NCBI GenBank assembly: GCA_014872815.1
Contig: WKFK01000008.1
Span: 240,534 to 304,533, forward strand
Direction: 5' to 3'
Length of the DNA: 64,000 bases
Source of the DNA: Paracoccaceae bacterium
GTDB lineage: Bacteria; Pseudomonadota; Alphaproteobacteria; Rhodobacterales; Rhodobacteraceae
Shown here one piece after another: positions 1 through 8,694 of the stretch (the stretch's first letter is position 1; each line of letters opens with the position of its first letter). The position numbers and the translations under genes are program-made. The notes beneath the pieces were generated by a model. It saw only the letters and a program-made list of their open reading frames with translations, was not told the origin of the DNA and ran no database searches.

Positions 1-1796
1 GCCGCGACTCTTGCTTTCTGCATGGCGCCACTAGACAAGGCGAGCTGAGGATCAATGAGGCGGAGGTGACATTCGCCAACGAAGTGTTTGAACTCAAAGG
101 AGAGATTATCCGTAACTGCGTTCTCGCCGAGGGCTGCCTGGCAGGCGACCGCAAGAAGCTCATTGGCCGCCATACAGACAGCACGCCGGTTGCCTTCGTC
201 GCCTTCTCTGCGAAACTGGCTACAGATCCACGCATCCAGAGCCTCTTCGTTGTCCAGGTCCCGAGTGGTGACAAAGCGGCTCCAGCCGGATGAAAGCCGT
301 GCGCGGATTTCTGCGGTGGGTGCGTATTCTATCACACGCCCATTCTGCATCATCAAAAGCCGATCACAGCGTTCCAACAAAGCCCGATTTTCGGTGACCA
401 AAAGGGTCGTATGCCCAAGGCGCGTTTCTGCGCGCAACTGATCGCTAAGGGCCGCCAAAAGGCTCTCGCTGGCCCCATCTTCGGGCCGGTCGATCAGCAA
501 CAGACTGGGGCGCAGAGCCAGAGCTCGCGCAAACGAGAGCGCCTTTTGCTCTGTTCTTGAAAGCGTACGCACATCCGTACAAGTCAGGATACGGGACACG
601 GTATCGGCCGTGAACACCAAGGATTGTAGGACCTTGCGTGCGCGTTGCAGCTGCTCTGGTCCAGAGAAGCAGCACAGGTTTTCTGGTCCGCCGCCGGGCA
701 CGGTTATTGGGTGAGACGGAACAAGCACGCTGCGCATTGCTTGTTCCTCAGCAGACCGTCCCCAAAGCGGGTCACCCCGCAGAGAGACATAGCCCTCAAC
801 GCGTAAGTCGGTCAGGTCATGGGGCGCCTGTATGGCGCGCAACAACAAGGATTTCCCGGCAAAGCTGTCGCCGGTCACGCCGATGATTTCGCCAGCCTCC
901 GCCCGGAAAGAAAGATTGGACACAAGAGGCTGGCCGTCGGAGGTGTGAATGGAGAGGTGAGACACAACTAAGGCCGTGTCATCGCTCTCAGGATCCAGGG
1001 AGAGCACCGGTGGAAGGGGGGTCACCGCCTCAGCCAGAGCGCTTTGTTCCGGATCCAGTTTGGTTGTCTGTCTGAAATAGCAGAAAAAAGCATCAACAGA
1101 CCAATAGGTGATCAAGGCAATGGTGGCGATTGCAGCGACGTTTAAAACATCCTGAGCGACAAGCCAGCTTGCCGCGGCAACCGCGGCGATCAACCCGCCC
1201 AAAGAGAGGATTTTGTGCATGGCGTCCAGCAGGGCGCTGTCGCCGCGCGCTGCATTGGCCAGCGTCACAGCCCGTTGATCTCTTCCGGACAGAAAGCTGG
1301 CCGCTTCCTTGGGGAGGAAATCCCACATAGGTTCTTTGCGGGTCCAGCGCGCAGCAAGTTGGCAACAGACCCAGCTCAGGACCGCCCCTAGCACAAATGG
1401 CACCGACAAAAGCGGGTGCAAGACACCAAATACGCCCCCCGCCAAAACCGCGACAAGGGCCTGTCCCCCTGCGGCATTGCGTATACGTATGTAACGATAT
1501 CCAGCGAGGGCGCGGGCGTGGCCAACCTCAAAAATCAGCATGCCAAGCAGCGGCACCAATGCGCCCAAAGCCAGAAGAGGCGCCAGGATCAGTTGGCGTT
1601 CCTGCGCAACCATTTCATACATGAAGGTCACAAAAACTGCGACAGCCAAAAGGCAAATACCGCCGCCGAGCGAAAAAAGAAACGAGAGACCGCGCGTCCA
1701 CGTTGGCACTGTGCGATCTTGAAATATCAGTGGCCCAGTGTGAGCCGGTGCCAAGGATGGAACGGACAGATCGGGCAACGAGCGATTGTCGGACAT
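1..1796 (-). CDS. Degenerate ABC transporter-like protein (partial, cut by window edge)
   Basis: One continuous reading frame starts at ATG 1794-1796 and runs off the left edge (about 598 codons visible). Residues about 30-250 hold several hydrophobic segments. An ABC nucleotide-binding domain follows, with Walker A GDSFAGKS (bases about 849-872). Key positions are altered: the signature reads LSRTEQ instead of LSGGQ, Walker B reads LLLIDRP with Arg in place of the catalytic Glu, and the H-loop position reads TEN, lacking His. About 100 residues follow the NBD without a clear family match. It is divergent from the DUF3131 gene across a 180-base AT-rich gap. Family knowledge suggests a half-transporter of type I secretion or CydCD style; the substitutions suggest weak or absent ATP hydrolysis. 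Substrate unknown. Confidence 0.7.
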   Translation of the reverse strand, partial: MSDNRSLPDLSVPSLAPAHTGPLIFQDRTVPTWTRGLSFLFSLGGGICLLAVAVFVTFMYEMVAQERQLILAPLLALGALVPLLGMLIFEVGHARALAGYRYIRIRNAAGGQALVAVLAGGVFGVLHPLLSVPFVLGAVLSWVCCQLAARWTRKEPMWDFLPKEAASFLSGRDQRAVTLANAARGDSALLDAMHKILSLGGLIAAVAAASWLVAQDVLNVAAIATIALITYWSVDAFFCYFRQTTKLDPEQSALAEAVTPLPPVLSLDPESDDTALVVSHLSIHTSDGQPLVSNLSFRAEAGEIIGVTGDSFAGKSLLLRAIQAPHDLTDLRVEGYVSLRGDPLWGRSAEEQAMRSVLVPSHPITVPGGGPENLCCFSGPEQLQRARKVLQSLVFTADTVSRILTCTDVRTLSRTEQKALSFARALALRPSLLLIDRPEDGASESLLAALSDQLRAETRLGHTTLLVTENRALLERCDRLLMMQNGRVIEYAPTAEIRARLSSGWSRFVTTRDLDNEEALDAWICSQFRREGDEGNRRAVCMAANELLAVACQAALGENAVTDNLSFEFKHFVGECHLRLIDPQLALSSGAMQKARVA

Positions 1797-1976
1797 AAAA
1801 CCAGAACCTAATTACCTACAACGCCACCATCTTAGGTGATGGAAGTTAATGATAAGTGTTCTTCAATTTTTCGTTCTTATTTTGTTTTTTCTGGTCTTTT
1901 TGTGATTTTCCGTTTTGGTCGCCAATTTTTAACGGTTTTCGGTTTTCATTGAATCATTCCGTCTGGAGTGTGTTGT
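1797..1976. promoter_or_regulatory. AT-rich divergent intergenic region
   Basis: A 180-base gap between the outward-facing ABC-like gene and the DUF3131 gene. It is markedly richer in T (runs at 1856-1960) than its surroundings and must carry both promoters. I see no convincing palindrome. A GGAG at 1965-1968 serves the rightward gene. Confidence 0.4.
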
Positions 1977-3665
1977 ATGAAGAGTGCTGTTGGTTTCGCA
2001 AAAAAGGCTCCCATTGTGGGTGTTTTGGTGTTCTGCGCTGGTGTGCTTTGCATTGCGGGCGTGAGCTATGCTGTGAGCAAGACGGCACGTCATGTATTTC
2101 TAGCCCAGGAAGAAGAGATTGTCCCGATTATTGCGGGTGGTGCGTTGGACAACATTCCTGCCTTAATGCGTGGAAACTTGCCAAGCGTTACAAGCAGCCT
2201 GGTTGGGGGGGAGCCGAAGCGAGAAAAACCGCCGCGCATGTGCGAGATGTCCGAAGGGTATTTCGATCACTTTGAGCTCGGGTCAGAAGTGCCGCATGGG
2301 TACAACAAACACAACGCCTATGTGCGTAAGTTTCGAAGCCGCCGTGGGGTCTTGAACCAGCGGGAGATGCGCGCCGCGCGGGTGGCTTGGCACTATTTTG
2401 AAAAGTTTACGCAAGACAGTACCGGCTTGGCCAATTCTGTTGGGAATTACCCGTCAACGACGCTTTGGGATACGGCATCCTATATCGCTGCAATGGTCAG
2501 TGCTTACGAATTATGTATTATCGAAAAGCCTGAGTTTGATCGACGGATCACCCAACTTTTGACAACGGTTAAGGGGTTGGACCTTTTCCGAAAGGAATTA
2601 CCCAATAAGGTGTATCATACGAAAACCGGTGCCAAGGTGGACTATACCAATAAGCCCGGTGAAATTGGGTTTTCCGCATTGGATATTGGGCGATTTCTGG
2701 TTTGGTTGCGGATTTGCAAGAACCGGTATCCATATCTTGCCAACACGATTGATTCCGTTCTGTTGAAATGGGATTTCAGCAATGTGCTCGATGACGAAGG
2801 GCTCTTGTTTGGCGCCTACATCGACAAGGAAACGGACGAAACCGTCTACGCTCAGGAAGGGCGGTTGGGATATGAAGAATACGCCGCCAAAGGTTTTGCG
2901 CTTTGGGGATTCCAGCCGCGCCTAGCGCATCGCGCTGAGCCGTTTTTGACCGCGTCTATTTTTGGTATCCAAGTGCCCTATGATGGCCGTGACCCGCGTA
3001 TTTTTCACTCACAAAACTACGTTGTGACAGAGAGCTATCTGCAGGACGGGCTTGAGCTTGGATTTGACATGCCACATGACGATAGCAGTCCGGAGTGGGT
3101 GCATACGGACGGCTGGCGGGCAGAGTTTGCTGATCGCATTTATCAGGTACAGGAAAACAGGTGGCGCCAGACAGGTTTTATGACCGCACGGTCGGAGCAC
3201 AACGTCAAAGGCCCCCCATATTTTACGTATGATACGATATTTTCTGATGGCTATCCGTGGAACACAGTGACACCGCGTGGTGACTATGTGCCGGACCATG
3301 CGGCGGTTTCGGCAAAGGCGGCCCTCGGGCTGTGGGCCCTGTGGGACACGGAGTACACGGATGTCCTCTATGAGGCCATGATCGAGCTCTATGATCCTGA
3401 AAACGGTATGTATGAAGGTTTGTATGAGCGCGGTCAGGGCAGGGTCAGCATTTTCACGGCCAATAACAATGGCATAATCCTCACTGCTCTGCTGCACAAA
3501 GTGCAGGGTACAATACTGACGCCCTACACCGGCGACACCGAGGTTTGGTACACGGCGTTTCGCGATCAAGACATCCGGTTGCGCCGTAACTATCCAGATC
3601 CTCCCCAGAAGGACGATTGGCTTCCTGCCTTGCGTCATTCGGTACAAGAGAAGGCTGATTTCTGA
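1977..3665 (+). CDS. DUF3131 domain-containing membrane-anchored protein
   Basis: A 562-residue protein. The frame opens at GTG 1968, but ATG 1977 has GGAG eight bases upstream and is preferred. Residues about 8-30 form one membrane segment or uncleaved signal. The rest resembles DUF3131: an aromatic-rich, probably alpha/alpha-toroid fold with the typical 'TTLWDTASYIAAM' and 'GFSALDIGRFLVWL' stretches. DUF3131 proteins often occur near glycan synthesis or export genes, so a periplasmic carbohydrate-related role is plausible; no catalytic residue assignment can be made. Its stop TGA shares one base with the ATG of the next gene, implying translational coupling. Confidence 0.75.
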   Translation: MKSAVGFAKKAPIVGVLVFCAGVLCIAGVSYAVSKTARHVFLAQEEEIVPIIAGGALDNIPALMRGNLPSVTSSLVGGEPKREKPPRMCEMSEGYFDHFELGSEVPHGYNKHNAYVRKFRSRRGVLNQREMRAARVAWHYFEKFTQDSTGLANSVGNYPSTTLWDTASYIAAMVSAYELCIIEKPEFDRRITQLLTTVKGLDLFRKELPNKVYHTKTGAKVDYTNKPGEIGFSALDIGRFLVWLRICKNRYPYLANTIDSVLLKWDFSNVLDDEGLLFGAYIDKETDETVYAQEGRLGYEEYAAKGFALWGFQPRLAHRAEPFLTASIFGIQVPYDGRDPRIFHSQNYVVTESYLQDGLELGFDMPHDDSSPEWVHTDGWRAEFADRIYQVQENRWRQTGFMTARSEHNVKGPPYFTYDTIFSDGYPWNTVTPRGDYVPDHAAVSAKAALGLWALWDTEYTDVLYEAMIELYDPENGMYEGLYERGQGRVSIFTANNNGIILTALLHKVQGTILTPYTGDTEVWYTAFRDQDIRLRRNYPDPPQKDDWLPALRHSVQEKADF

Positions 3666-5254
3666 TGCGAAATACCATGCAATTACTGTTTGTCACACTG
3701 GGTTTCTTTTCGGCAGGCTGGGCGCCAGCTTGGGCGCAAGGAAGTGTCCTTCAGGAGCGCAATGCAGAGGCTTTTGCGTCTGAAAACGCAATTTTGGACA
3801 CAGCCATTCCGTTTGCTATCGGCGCCCGCGAAGCCCGTCAGGCGCTGCGCGGCTCCTTTGGGTGGCCTAGTTTTCAAGAGGGGCTGGTTGAGGGGGTCTA
3901 CTTCCGATTTGACCCAGACGGGTATGCGCGTTTTGCGCCCACACCCAGGCTGGATGTGGATGTCTTTGAAGTTATATGTCGGACGCGGACCCATGCCTGT
4001 GCCGCGCGTAAAGACGGGTTTGAGGTGTTTTTGACAGACCGAGGGCAGTTGCAAATCCGTCTTGAGGAAGCGCTGGCGGGAGACACATTTTTTGTGTCCG
4101 AGGGGGTATCCGAAATTCAGGTGCCAGAGCGCATCTTGCAGCCGTTGGATGTCCAACTGGAGCTTCTTCTGGGAGCCGGTGGCGATTTAATCACCAGACG
4201 GGGAAACTCTGAGGTGGCACGCACGTCCCTCAAAGGGTTTTCTGCCGTAACCGCGTATTTGCGCTGGATCGCAGCGCGGCAGGACTATGCGGTTTTGCCA
4301 AGGGGGTGGCCGGTCCCGAACGCAGCCGCGGAGACGTCGGTGACGCAGCCAGCTTCCTGGAACTCGCCGATGCCACAACCACAGCTGCTTGCGCCTGGGT
4401 ACTCTGCCGGTTTCGGCATCGCGCCAGCGACCTCCGCGGCGCCCTTGACCGTGCCCTCACAGCCGCCGGCAGGGGGGGCGATGACCGGCCCCACTGTTTG
4501 GCCTGGTCAGCCGGTCGCAATCTCACCTACGCAGCCGAGCCATGGGACATCAACAGGACATGCGCTGGACGCAGAGGCGTTGCGCGATGAGTTGGCGGAT
4601 TTGAAAGCGCTGATTGTTGCCGCGCAAAATGGCGGTGGTCCGGTTCCGTCTGTCCGTGATACGGCCGTGTCACATCAGGATCAGATATCCAGCTTTGGGG
4701 CGGAAAGTCATGCTGCGCTTCAACCGGCCGATGTCGCGAAATTGCTTGCTGTGCTTGGGGAGTTGCAAGCCCAGGTGGCGACTTTGCAGAAAGCACAGTC
4801 AGATGTAGCTGCGGCGCCTTGGGGTGGGGGTACGGACGCTCAGGGGCTTGCGCCTTTGGGGGCGCCCGCGGCGGAGCGGCAAGGACAAGCGGATACGGCG
4901 CATGATGCAGAACGTTTGGCCTACTTGATGAAGCATCTTGGCTATGACGCGCAAACCGCGTTGACGATCCTAAAGGCTGCACCTGACGCGCAAGCCGGCG
5001 ATGATCTTGCAGGTGGCGTAAATCCGCAATGGAATGCAGAGACGCCGCCCCAAAGCGTGTTGTATGAAAACGCGCTCGTCGACCAGATTCTGGCTGAAAT
5101 GGAGGCTGAAATGGCGGCTGTTATTGGGCAAGAGCAGACTGTCGCGTCGACAGAGGCACCTGCCGCAAACATCGCGGAATATGAGCTGCTGTCTCGGTAT
5201 TTTGTGTCCGCCGGGCTGCCTGCGCTGCTGAAAATGGGTGCTGATGATGAGTAG
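3665..5254 (+). CDS. Secreted hypothetical protein, partner of the DUF3131 protein
   Basis: A 529-residue protein with a clear Sec signal (cleavage expected after 'APAWA', about residue 24). An N-terminal part of about 190 residues is followed by a long Pro/Gln/Ala-rich low-complexity linker (about 205-300). Two helical stretches follow (LRDELADLKALIVAA and LAVLGELQAQVATLQ) that could form coiled coil, then an acidic C-terminus. I recognise no family. The one-base overlap with the DUF3131 gene suggests the two products act together in the periplasm. Confidence 0.6.
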   Translation: MRNTMQLLFVTLGFFSAGWAPAWAQGSVLQERNAEAFASENAILDTAIPFAIGAREARQALRGSFGWPSFQEGLVEGVYFRFDPDGYARFAPTPRLDVDVFEVICRTRTHACAARKDGFEVFLTDRGQLQIRLEEALAGDTFFVSEGVSEIQVPERILQPLDVQLELLLGAGGDLITRRGNSEVARTSLKGFSAVTAYLRWIAARQDYAVLPRGWPVPNAAAETSVTQPASWNSPMPQPQLLAPGYSAGFGIAPATSAAPLTVPSQPPAGGAMTGPTVWPGQPVAISPTQPSHGTSTGHALDAEALRDELADLKALIVAAQNGGGPVPSVRDTAVSHQDQISSFGAESHAALQPADVAKLLAVLGELQAQVATLQKAQSDVAAAPWGGGTDAQGLAPLGAPAAERQGQADTAHDAERLAYLMKHLGYDAQTALTILKAAPDAQAGDDLAGGVNPQWNAETPPQSVLYENALVDQILAEMEAEMAAVIGQEQTVASTEAPAANIAEYELLSRYFVSAGLPALLKMGADDE

Positions 5255-5331
5255 AAACACGTCAAGCAGTGCGGCTGGCTGGGCGGGTTTTTGGGGGCAA
5301 ATCGCAAAGCGCTTGCAATAAGGGGGGGAGT

Positions 5332-5345
5332 TTAGCTACGGCTAA
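5332..5345. promoter_or_regulatory. Small inverted repeat upstream of modA
   Basis: TTAGC-tacg-GCTAA is a perfect 5-base inverted repeat 32 bases before the modA start. It does not match the TATATAACG-type Mop/ModE box known from other alphaproteobacteria, so a regulatory role is only a guess. No modE gene lies nearby. Confidence 0.2.
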
Positions 5346-5376
5346 CACTACACGGACTTAATGGCTTGCCCATCAT

Positions 5377-6165
5377 ATGATACCTGCGCTGCGCTTCCTT
5401 TTGACGACTTTCTTGCTTGCGGCCTCACTTTGGGGCACATCCTCCCATCCGGCCCGTGCCGAGCCGATCTTGGTGTTTGCGGCAGCCAGTCTTCAAGATG
5501 TGATGACAGACGTCATTTCCGGGTTCGAAGCTGAAAGTGGACACCGCGTTGTGGCCTCCTTTGCGGGCTCGTCGGCGGTTGCGCGACAACTGGAATATGG
5601 AGCGCCTGCAGATGTGGTAATGTTGGCGAATGTCAATTGGATGGACCATTTAAAGAGCAAGGGATTCCTAAAGCAAGAAACTGAAAAACGTATATTTGGG
5701 AATGCATTAGCGCTTGTAGTTCCTGTCAAAACTGAAGTGCCGCACGGGATGACGGATGTTTCAGAATTGTCTCAAATTTTAAATACGGGACGTATTGCCA
5801 TGGCGCTGGTTGAGGCGGTTCCAGCAGGAATTTACGGCAAGGAAGCCTTGATGTCACTTGGGCTCTGGCAAGCGGTTGAGCCAAATGTTGTAGAGACAGA
5901 CAATGTCCGAGCCGCCCTGTCGCTGGTGGCGTTGGGCGAGGTCGCGTCCGGAATTGTTTATGTGACCGATGCCTTGGCCGACGATCGCGTGGAGATTGTG
6001 GCGCTGTTTCCGGCCGACAGTCATGCAGAGATCGTCTATCCGGCGGCCGTTGTTGAGGGGCGTGATCGCCCGGAAGTGCTTGAATTTATGGCCTATCTGG
6101 ACGGAGAGGCAGCGCGACGAACCTTTGTAGAACGTGGGTTTTCGGTGCTGGAGCCGGCACAGTGA
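5377..6165 (+). CDS. modA: Molybdate ABC transporter, periplasmic binding protein ModA
   Basis: A 262-residue type II periplasmic binding protein with an N-terminal signal (cleavage near 'ARA', about residue 28). The first mature strand 'ILVFAAASLQDVM' and 'FAGSSAVARQL' carry the serines that ligate the oxyanion in ModA. 'GAPADVVMLAN' and 'GIVYVTDAL' are further family signatures. It binds molybdate (possibly tungstate) and delivers it to ModB. First gene of modABC; the last four bases overlap modB (GTGA). No strong Shine-Dalgarno precedes ATG 5377. Confidence 0.93.
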   Translation: MIPALRFLLTTFLLAASLWGTSSHPARAEPILVFAAASLQDVMTDVISGFEAESGHRVVASFAGSSAVARQLEYGAPADVVMLANVNWMDHLKSKGFLKQETEKRIFGNALALVVPVKTEVPHGMTDVSELSQILNTGRIAMALVEAVPAGIYGKEALMSLGLWQAVEPNVVETDNVRAALSLVALGEVASGIVYVTDALADDRVEIVALFPADSHAEIVYPAAVVEGRDRPEVLEFMAYLDGEAARRTFVERGFSVLEPAQ

Positions 6166-6857
6166 GCGACTGGCTGGGACCCCAGGAATGGGCCGCGGTG
6201 GGATTGTCGCTCAAGGTGGCGTTCTGGGCGATGATGGGCGCGGTGGTGCCGGGTGTTTTTGTGGCCTATGCGCTGGCGCGCTGGGAGTTCTTTGGTAAAC
6301 AATTTGTTAATGTTTTGGTGCATTTGCCGCTTGTTCTTCCACCAGTTGCAACAGGGTATTTGTTGCTGATTACCTTTGGCACACAGGGAGTTGTTGGCAG
6401 CGCGCTCAAAGAGATTGGTGTGGTCTTTGCCTTTCGCTGGACGGGGGCTGCCTTGGCGGCAGCCGTTATGGCTTTTCCCTTGTTGGTCCGCGCGATCCGC
6501 CTGTCAATTGAGGCGATTGACCCCAAATTGGAGCAGGCCGCGGCGACTTTGGGTGCGTCGCGGGGGCGGGTGTTTTTCACGGTCACACTGCCACTCATGT
6601 TGCCCGGGTTGCTGGCGGGCATGGTACTCGCTTTTGCGAAAGCGATGGGCGAGTTTGGCGCAACCATCACATTTGTCAGCAATATTCCGGGTCAAACCCG
6701 GACCTTACCCAGCGCGATCTACGCGTTTTTACAAGTGCCCGGTGGCGAAACCGCGGCGATGCGTTTGGTTGTGGTCAGCATCATTGTGGCCGCCGGGGCG
6801 TTAATACTGTCTGAAGTGCTCGCACGGCGGATCGCGGCGAAGGTGGGGCAGGCATGA
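6162..6857 (+). CDS. modB: Molybdate ABC transporter permease ModB
   Basis: A 231-residue inner-membrane protein with about five hydrophobic segments. The cytoplasmic EAA loop reads 'EQAAATLGASRGRVFFTVTL' (about residues 125-144), the ModB version of the coupling helix that contacts ModC. GTG start overlaps the modA stop by four bases, and its own stop overlaps modC as ATGA. Forms the homodimeric channel of the molybdate importer. Confidence 0.94.
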   Translation: MSDWLGPQEWAAVGLSLKVAFWAMMGAVVPGVFVAYALARWEFFGKQFVNVLVHLPLVLPPVATGYLLLITFGTQGVVGSALKEIGVVFAFRWTGAALAAAVMAFPLLVRAIRLSIEAIDPKLEQAAATLGASRGRVFFTVTLPLMLPGLLAGMVLAFAKAMGEFGATITFVSNIPGQTRTLPSAIYAFLQVPGGETAAMRLVVVSIIVAAGALILSEVLARRIAAKVGQA

Positions 6858-7939
6858 GTGTTGAGGTGCACATCCGCCAGGGTTTTCAGGGTTTTGACCT
6901 TGATGTGAGCTTTGCGGCGCCCGCTGGGCTGACGGTTTTGTTTGGCAGTTCGGGATCTGGAAAAACCTCTGTGATCAACGCGGTAGCGGGGTTGAGTAGG
7001 CCCGCGCAGAGCCGGATTGTTGTGAACGGCGAGGTGTTGAGCGACAGCGCGACGCGGCGCTGGGTGCCGCCACATCAACGCAGTCTTGGCTATGTGTTTC
7101 AGGAAGGACGGCTGTTCCCGCATATGAATGTGCGCAAAAACCTGTTGTATGGCAACGGGTTGTCCAAGGGGAGAGCCGAGGTTGCGAGCCTGGATCAGGT
7201 GGTGGAGATCCTCGGGATCGGCGGCCTGTTGGAGCGGCGACCTGCGGAATTGTCGGGCGGTGAAAAGCAGCGGGTGGCTATTGGGCGGGCATTGTTGGCG
7301 CGGCCAAAACTGATCCTTGCAGATGAGCCTTTGGCGGCGCTGGATGAGCCGCGCAAGGCGGAAATCTTGCCTTACTTTGAGCGGCTGCGGGATGAATTTT
7401 CCCTTCCTATTCTGTATGTTACCCATTCGATTGCCGAAGTGGCGCGGCTGGCGACCACGGTGGTTGCCTTGAAGGACGGAAAGGTGGAGCGGGTTGGGGC
7501 GGCGGCGGAGGTGCTGTCTGATCCGAGCTTTACGCCGATGGGGCCGCGCGCTGTTGGGGCGGTTTTGGACGCAAAAGTGGTCACTCACCACGAGGATGGG
7601 CTAACGGAACTGACCGCCAATGGGGTGGCTTTGATGCTGCCGCAGCTGTCCCACGCCATTGGAGATCAGGTGCGTGTGCGGGTGGCAGCGCATGATGTGA
7701 TCCTCTCAAGAGAGGCGCCTAAGGGGTTGTCAGCGCTTAATATTGTGGAGGGCAGGGTGCAGTCAGTGCGGTCCGGCGGTGGGCCAGGGGCGATCGTTTC
7801 TGTCGATACCAAAGCCGGACGGATTTTGGCGCGGATCACGCGGCGGTCAGCGGCGGCGCTGGAGCTGTCGGAAGGTGGGACCTGTTATGCGGTGATGAAA
7901 TCCGTGTCGGTGGCGCCGCAGGATATCGGTACGCGGTAG
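6854..7939 (+). CDS. modC: Molybdate ABC transporter ATP-binding protein ModC
   Basis: A 361-residue ATPase. Walker A GSSGSGKT (residues 31-38), Q-loop in 'GYVFQEGRLFP', signature LSGGEKQR, Walker B 'LILADEPLAALD' and H-loop 'YVTHS' are intact. A C-terminal Mop/TOBE-type domain (from about residue 290, 'ALNIVEGRVQSV') is typical of ModC and lets cytoplasmic oxyanion feed back on transport. Last gene of modABC, coupled to modB. Confidence 0.95.
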   Translation: MSVEVHIRQGFQGFDLDVSFAAPAGLTVLFGSSGSGKTSVINAVAGLSRPAQSRIVVNGEVLSDSATRRWVPPHQRSLGYVFQEGRLFPHMNVRKNLLYGNGLSKGRAEVASLDQVVEILGIGGLLERRPAELSGGEKQRVAIGRALLARPKLILADEPLAALDEPRKAEILPYFERLRDEFSLPILYVTHSIAEVARLATTVVALKDGKVERVGAAAEVLSDPSFTPMGPRAVGAVLDAKVVTHHEDGLTELTANGVALMLPQLSHAIGDQVRVRVAAHDVILSREAPKGLSALNIVEGRVQSVRSGGGPGAIVSVDTKAGRILARITRRSAAALELSEGGTCYAVMKSVSVAPQDIGTR

Positions 7940-7983
7940 GGCGCGGGTGTCGGTGATTTAACCAGCCCAAAGGCACTTAATTC

Positions 7984-8005
7984 CACGTCGGTATTGCGTC
8001 GGTAT
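7984..8005. repeat. Iterated 11-base element, copy 1 (inverted relative to copy 2)
   Basis: Two head-to-tail copies of an 11-base unit, reading ATACCGACGCA then ATACCGACGTG on the minus strand. The whole 22 bases recur exactly, in the opposite orientation, at 31218-31239. This copy lies in the convergent gap between modC and the DUF1489 gene. Eleven bases is one helical turn, as expected for phased protein binding; function unknown. Confidence 0.65.
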
Positions 8006-8082
8006 TACGACTGTTTTGCGGGGGTGCATTGTCCAGCGGGCAGGGCGCGCGCAACAGTTAAAGCGCCGCCCGTTGCATTCCG

Positions 8083-8514
8083 TCAGATCACGCCAATTTC
8101 GGCCAGCGCGCGGTTCAATTCAGCGGGCAATACATCATCTTTGGCGCGGTTGGCAGGCAGGTCGGCGGGGGCATCCTCAACCTTCAAATAGCGCCAGCCT
8201 TGAAAGGGGCGCTTGAGTGCGGCCTGCGTCAAATGAACCTCCGGGTCCAGCACAATGGCACATCGGCGCACACCATCTGATCCAATCACCTCGTCGAGAC
8301 GTAAGATACGCTGACGGCACTGAATGCTGCCCTTGATGACCCAATAGATTGAGCCACCGTTGAGGATTTCTGCCTCACGTTTAGGCCACATCCGAGTGAC
8401 ATGACGGGGCAAGCCATCGGGGAAACGCGCTTTGTTGGCCTCTTGCCAGGCGGCAAGTGTTTCTGGGCTCTCTGAGCCGACCGAAAGTTTCACGAGATGG
8501 ACAGTTTTGCTCAC
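8083..8514 (-). CDS. DUF1489 family protein
   Basis: A 143-residue soluble protein starting at GTG 8512-8514. The opening 'HLVKLSVGSESPETLAAWQ', the central 'YWVIKGSIQCRQRIL' and the closing 'RPFQGWRYLK' are typical of DUF1489, a conserved alphaproteobacterial family of unknown function. It is divergent from nrdJ across 180 bases and convergent with modC. Confidence 0.85.
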   Translation of the reverse strand: MSKTVHLVKLSVGSESPETLAAWQEANKARFPDGLPRHVTRMWPKREAEILNGGSIYWVIKGSIQCRQRILRLDEVIGSDGVRRCAIVLDPEVHLTQAALKRPFQGWRYLKVEDAPADLPANRAKDDVLPAELNRALAEIGVI

Positions 8515-8542
8515 AGGTTTTCCACAGGTTTATGCACGAGTG

Positions 8543-8558
8543 TCACAGTATATAGTGG
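8543..8558. promoter_or_regulatory. NrdR-box-like site, distal
   Basis: The 16 bases TCACAGTATATAGTGG match the NrdR box consensus acaCwAtATaTwGtgt at 13 positions. It lies upstream of nrdJ and exactly 32 bases (start to start) from a second, weaker match. Three helical turns is the usual spacing of NrdR box pairs. NrdR represses ribonucleotide reductase genes in response to dNTP/ATP status. Confidence 0.6.
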
Positions 8559-8574
8559 GCTTGTTAACCTTCAA

Positions 8575-8590
8575 CCCCAAAATAATGTGG
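8575..8590. promoter_or_regulatory. NrdR-box-like site, proximal
   Basis: CCCCAAAATAATGTGG matches the NrdR consensus at 11 of 16 positions. On its own it would be weak; its 32-base register with the site at 8543 makes it credible as the second half of a NrdR pair controlling nrdJ. Confidence 0.45.
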
Positions 8591-8620
8591 TTCCTTGGCG
8601 GAAATTTCCATATTTGGCCG

Positions 8621-8648
8621 TTGTCAGATCACGCTGGTTTGATATAGA
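8621..8648 (+). promoter_or_regulatory. Candidate sigma-70 promoter of nrdJ
   Basis: TTGTCA (8621-8626) and TATAGA (8643-8648) are separated by 16 bases and lie 47 bases before the nrdJ start. AAGGA near 8681 serves as ribosome-binding site. The two NrdR-like boxes lie just upstream. Confidence 0.45.
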
Positions 8649-8694
8649 TTAAGAAACCCTAAACAAACGCGCAGCACAAGCAAGGAAGCCAACG

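Noticed and set aside
1478-1496. GTATACGTATG-type palindrome resembling the LacI operator.
   Set aside because: Inside the coding region of the ABC-like gene and lacking the outer TGC/GCA bases.
8514-8531. TTTTCCACA repeated, resembling DnaA boxes, near the DUF1489 start.
   Set aside because: Only near-matches, no cluster of boxes, no AT-rich unwinding region and no dnaA/gidA/parA context; not an origin.
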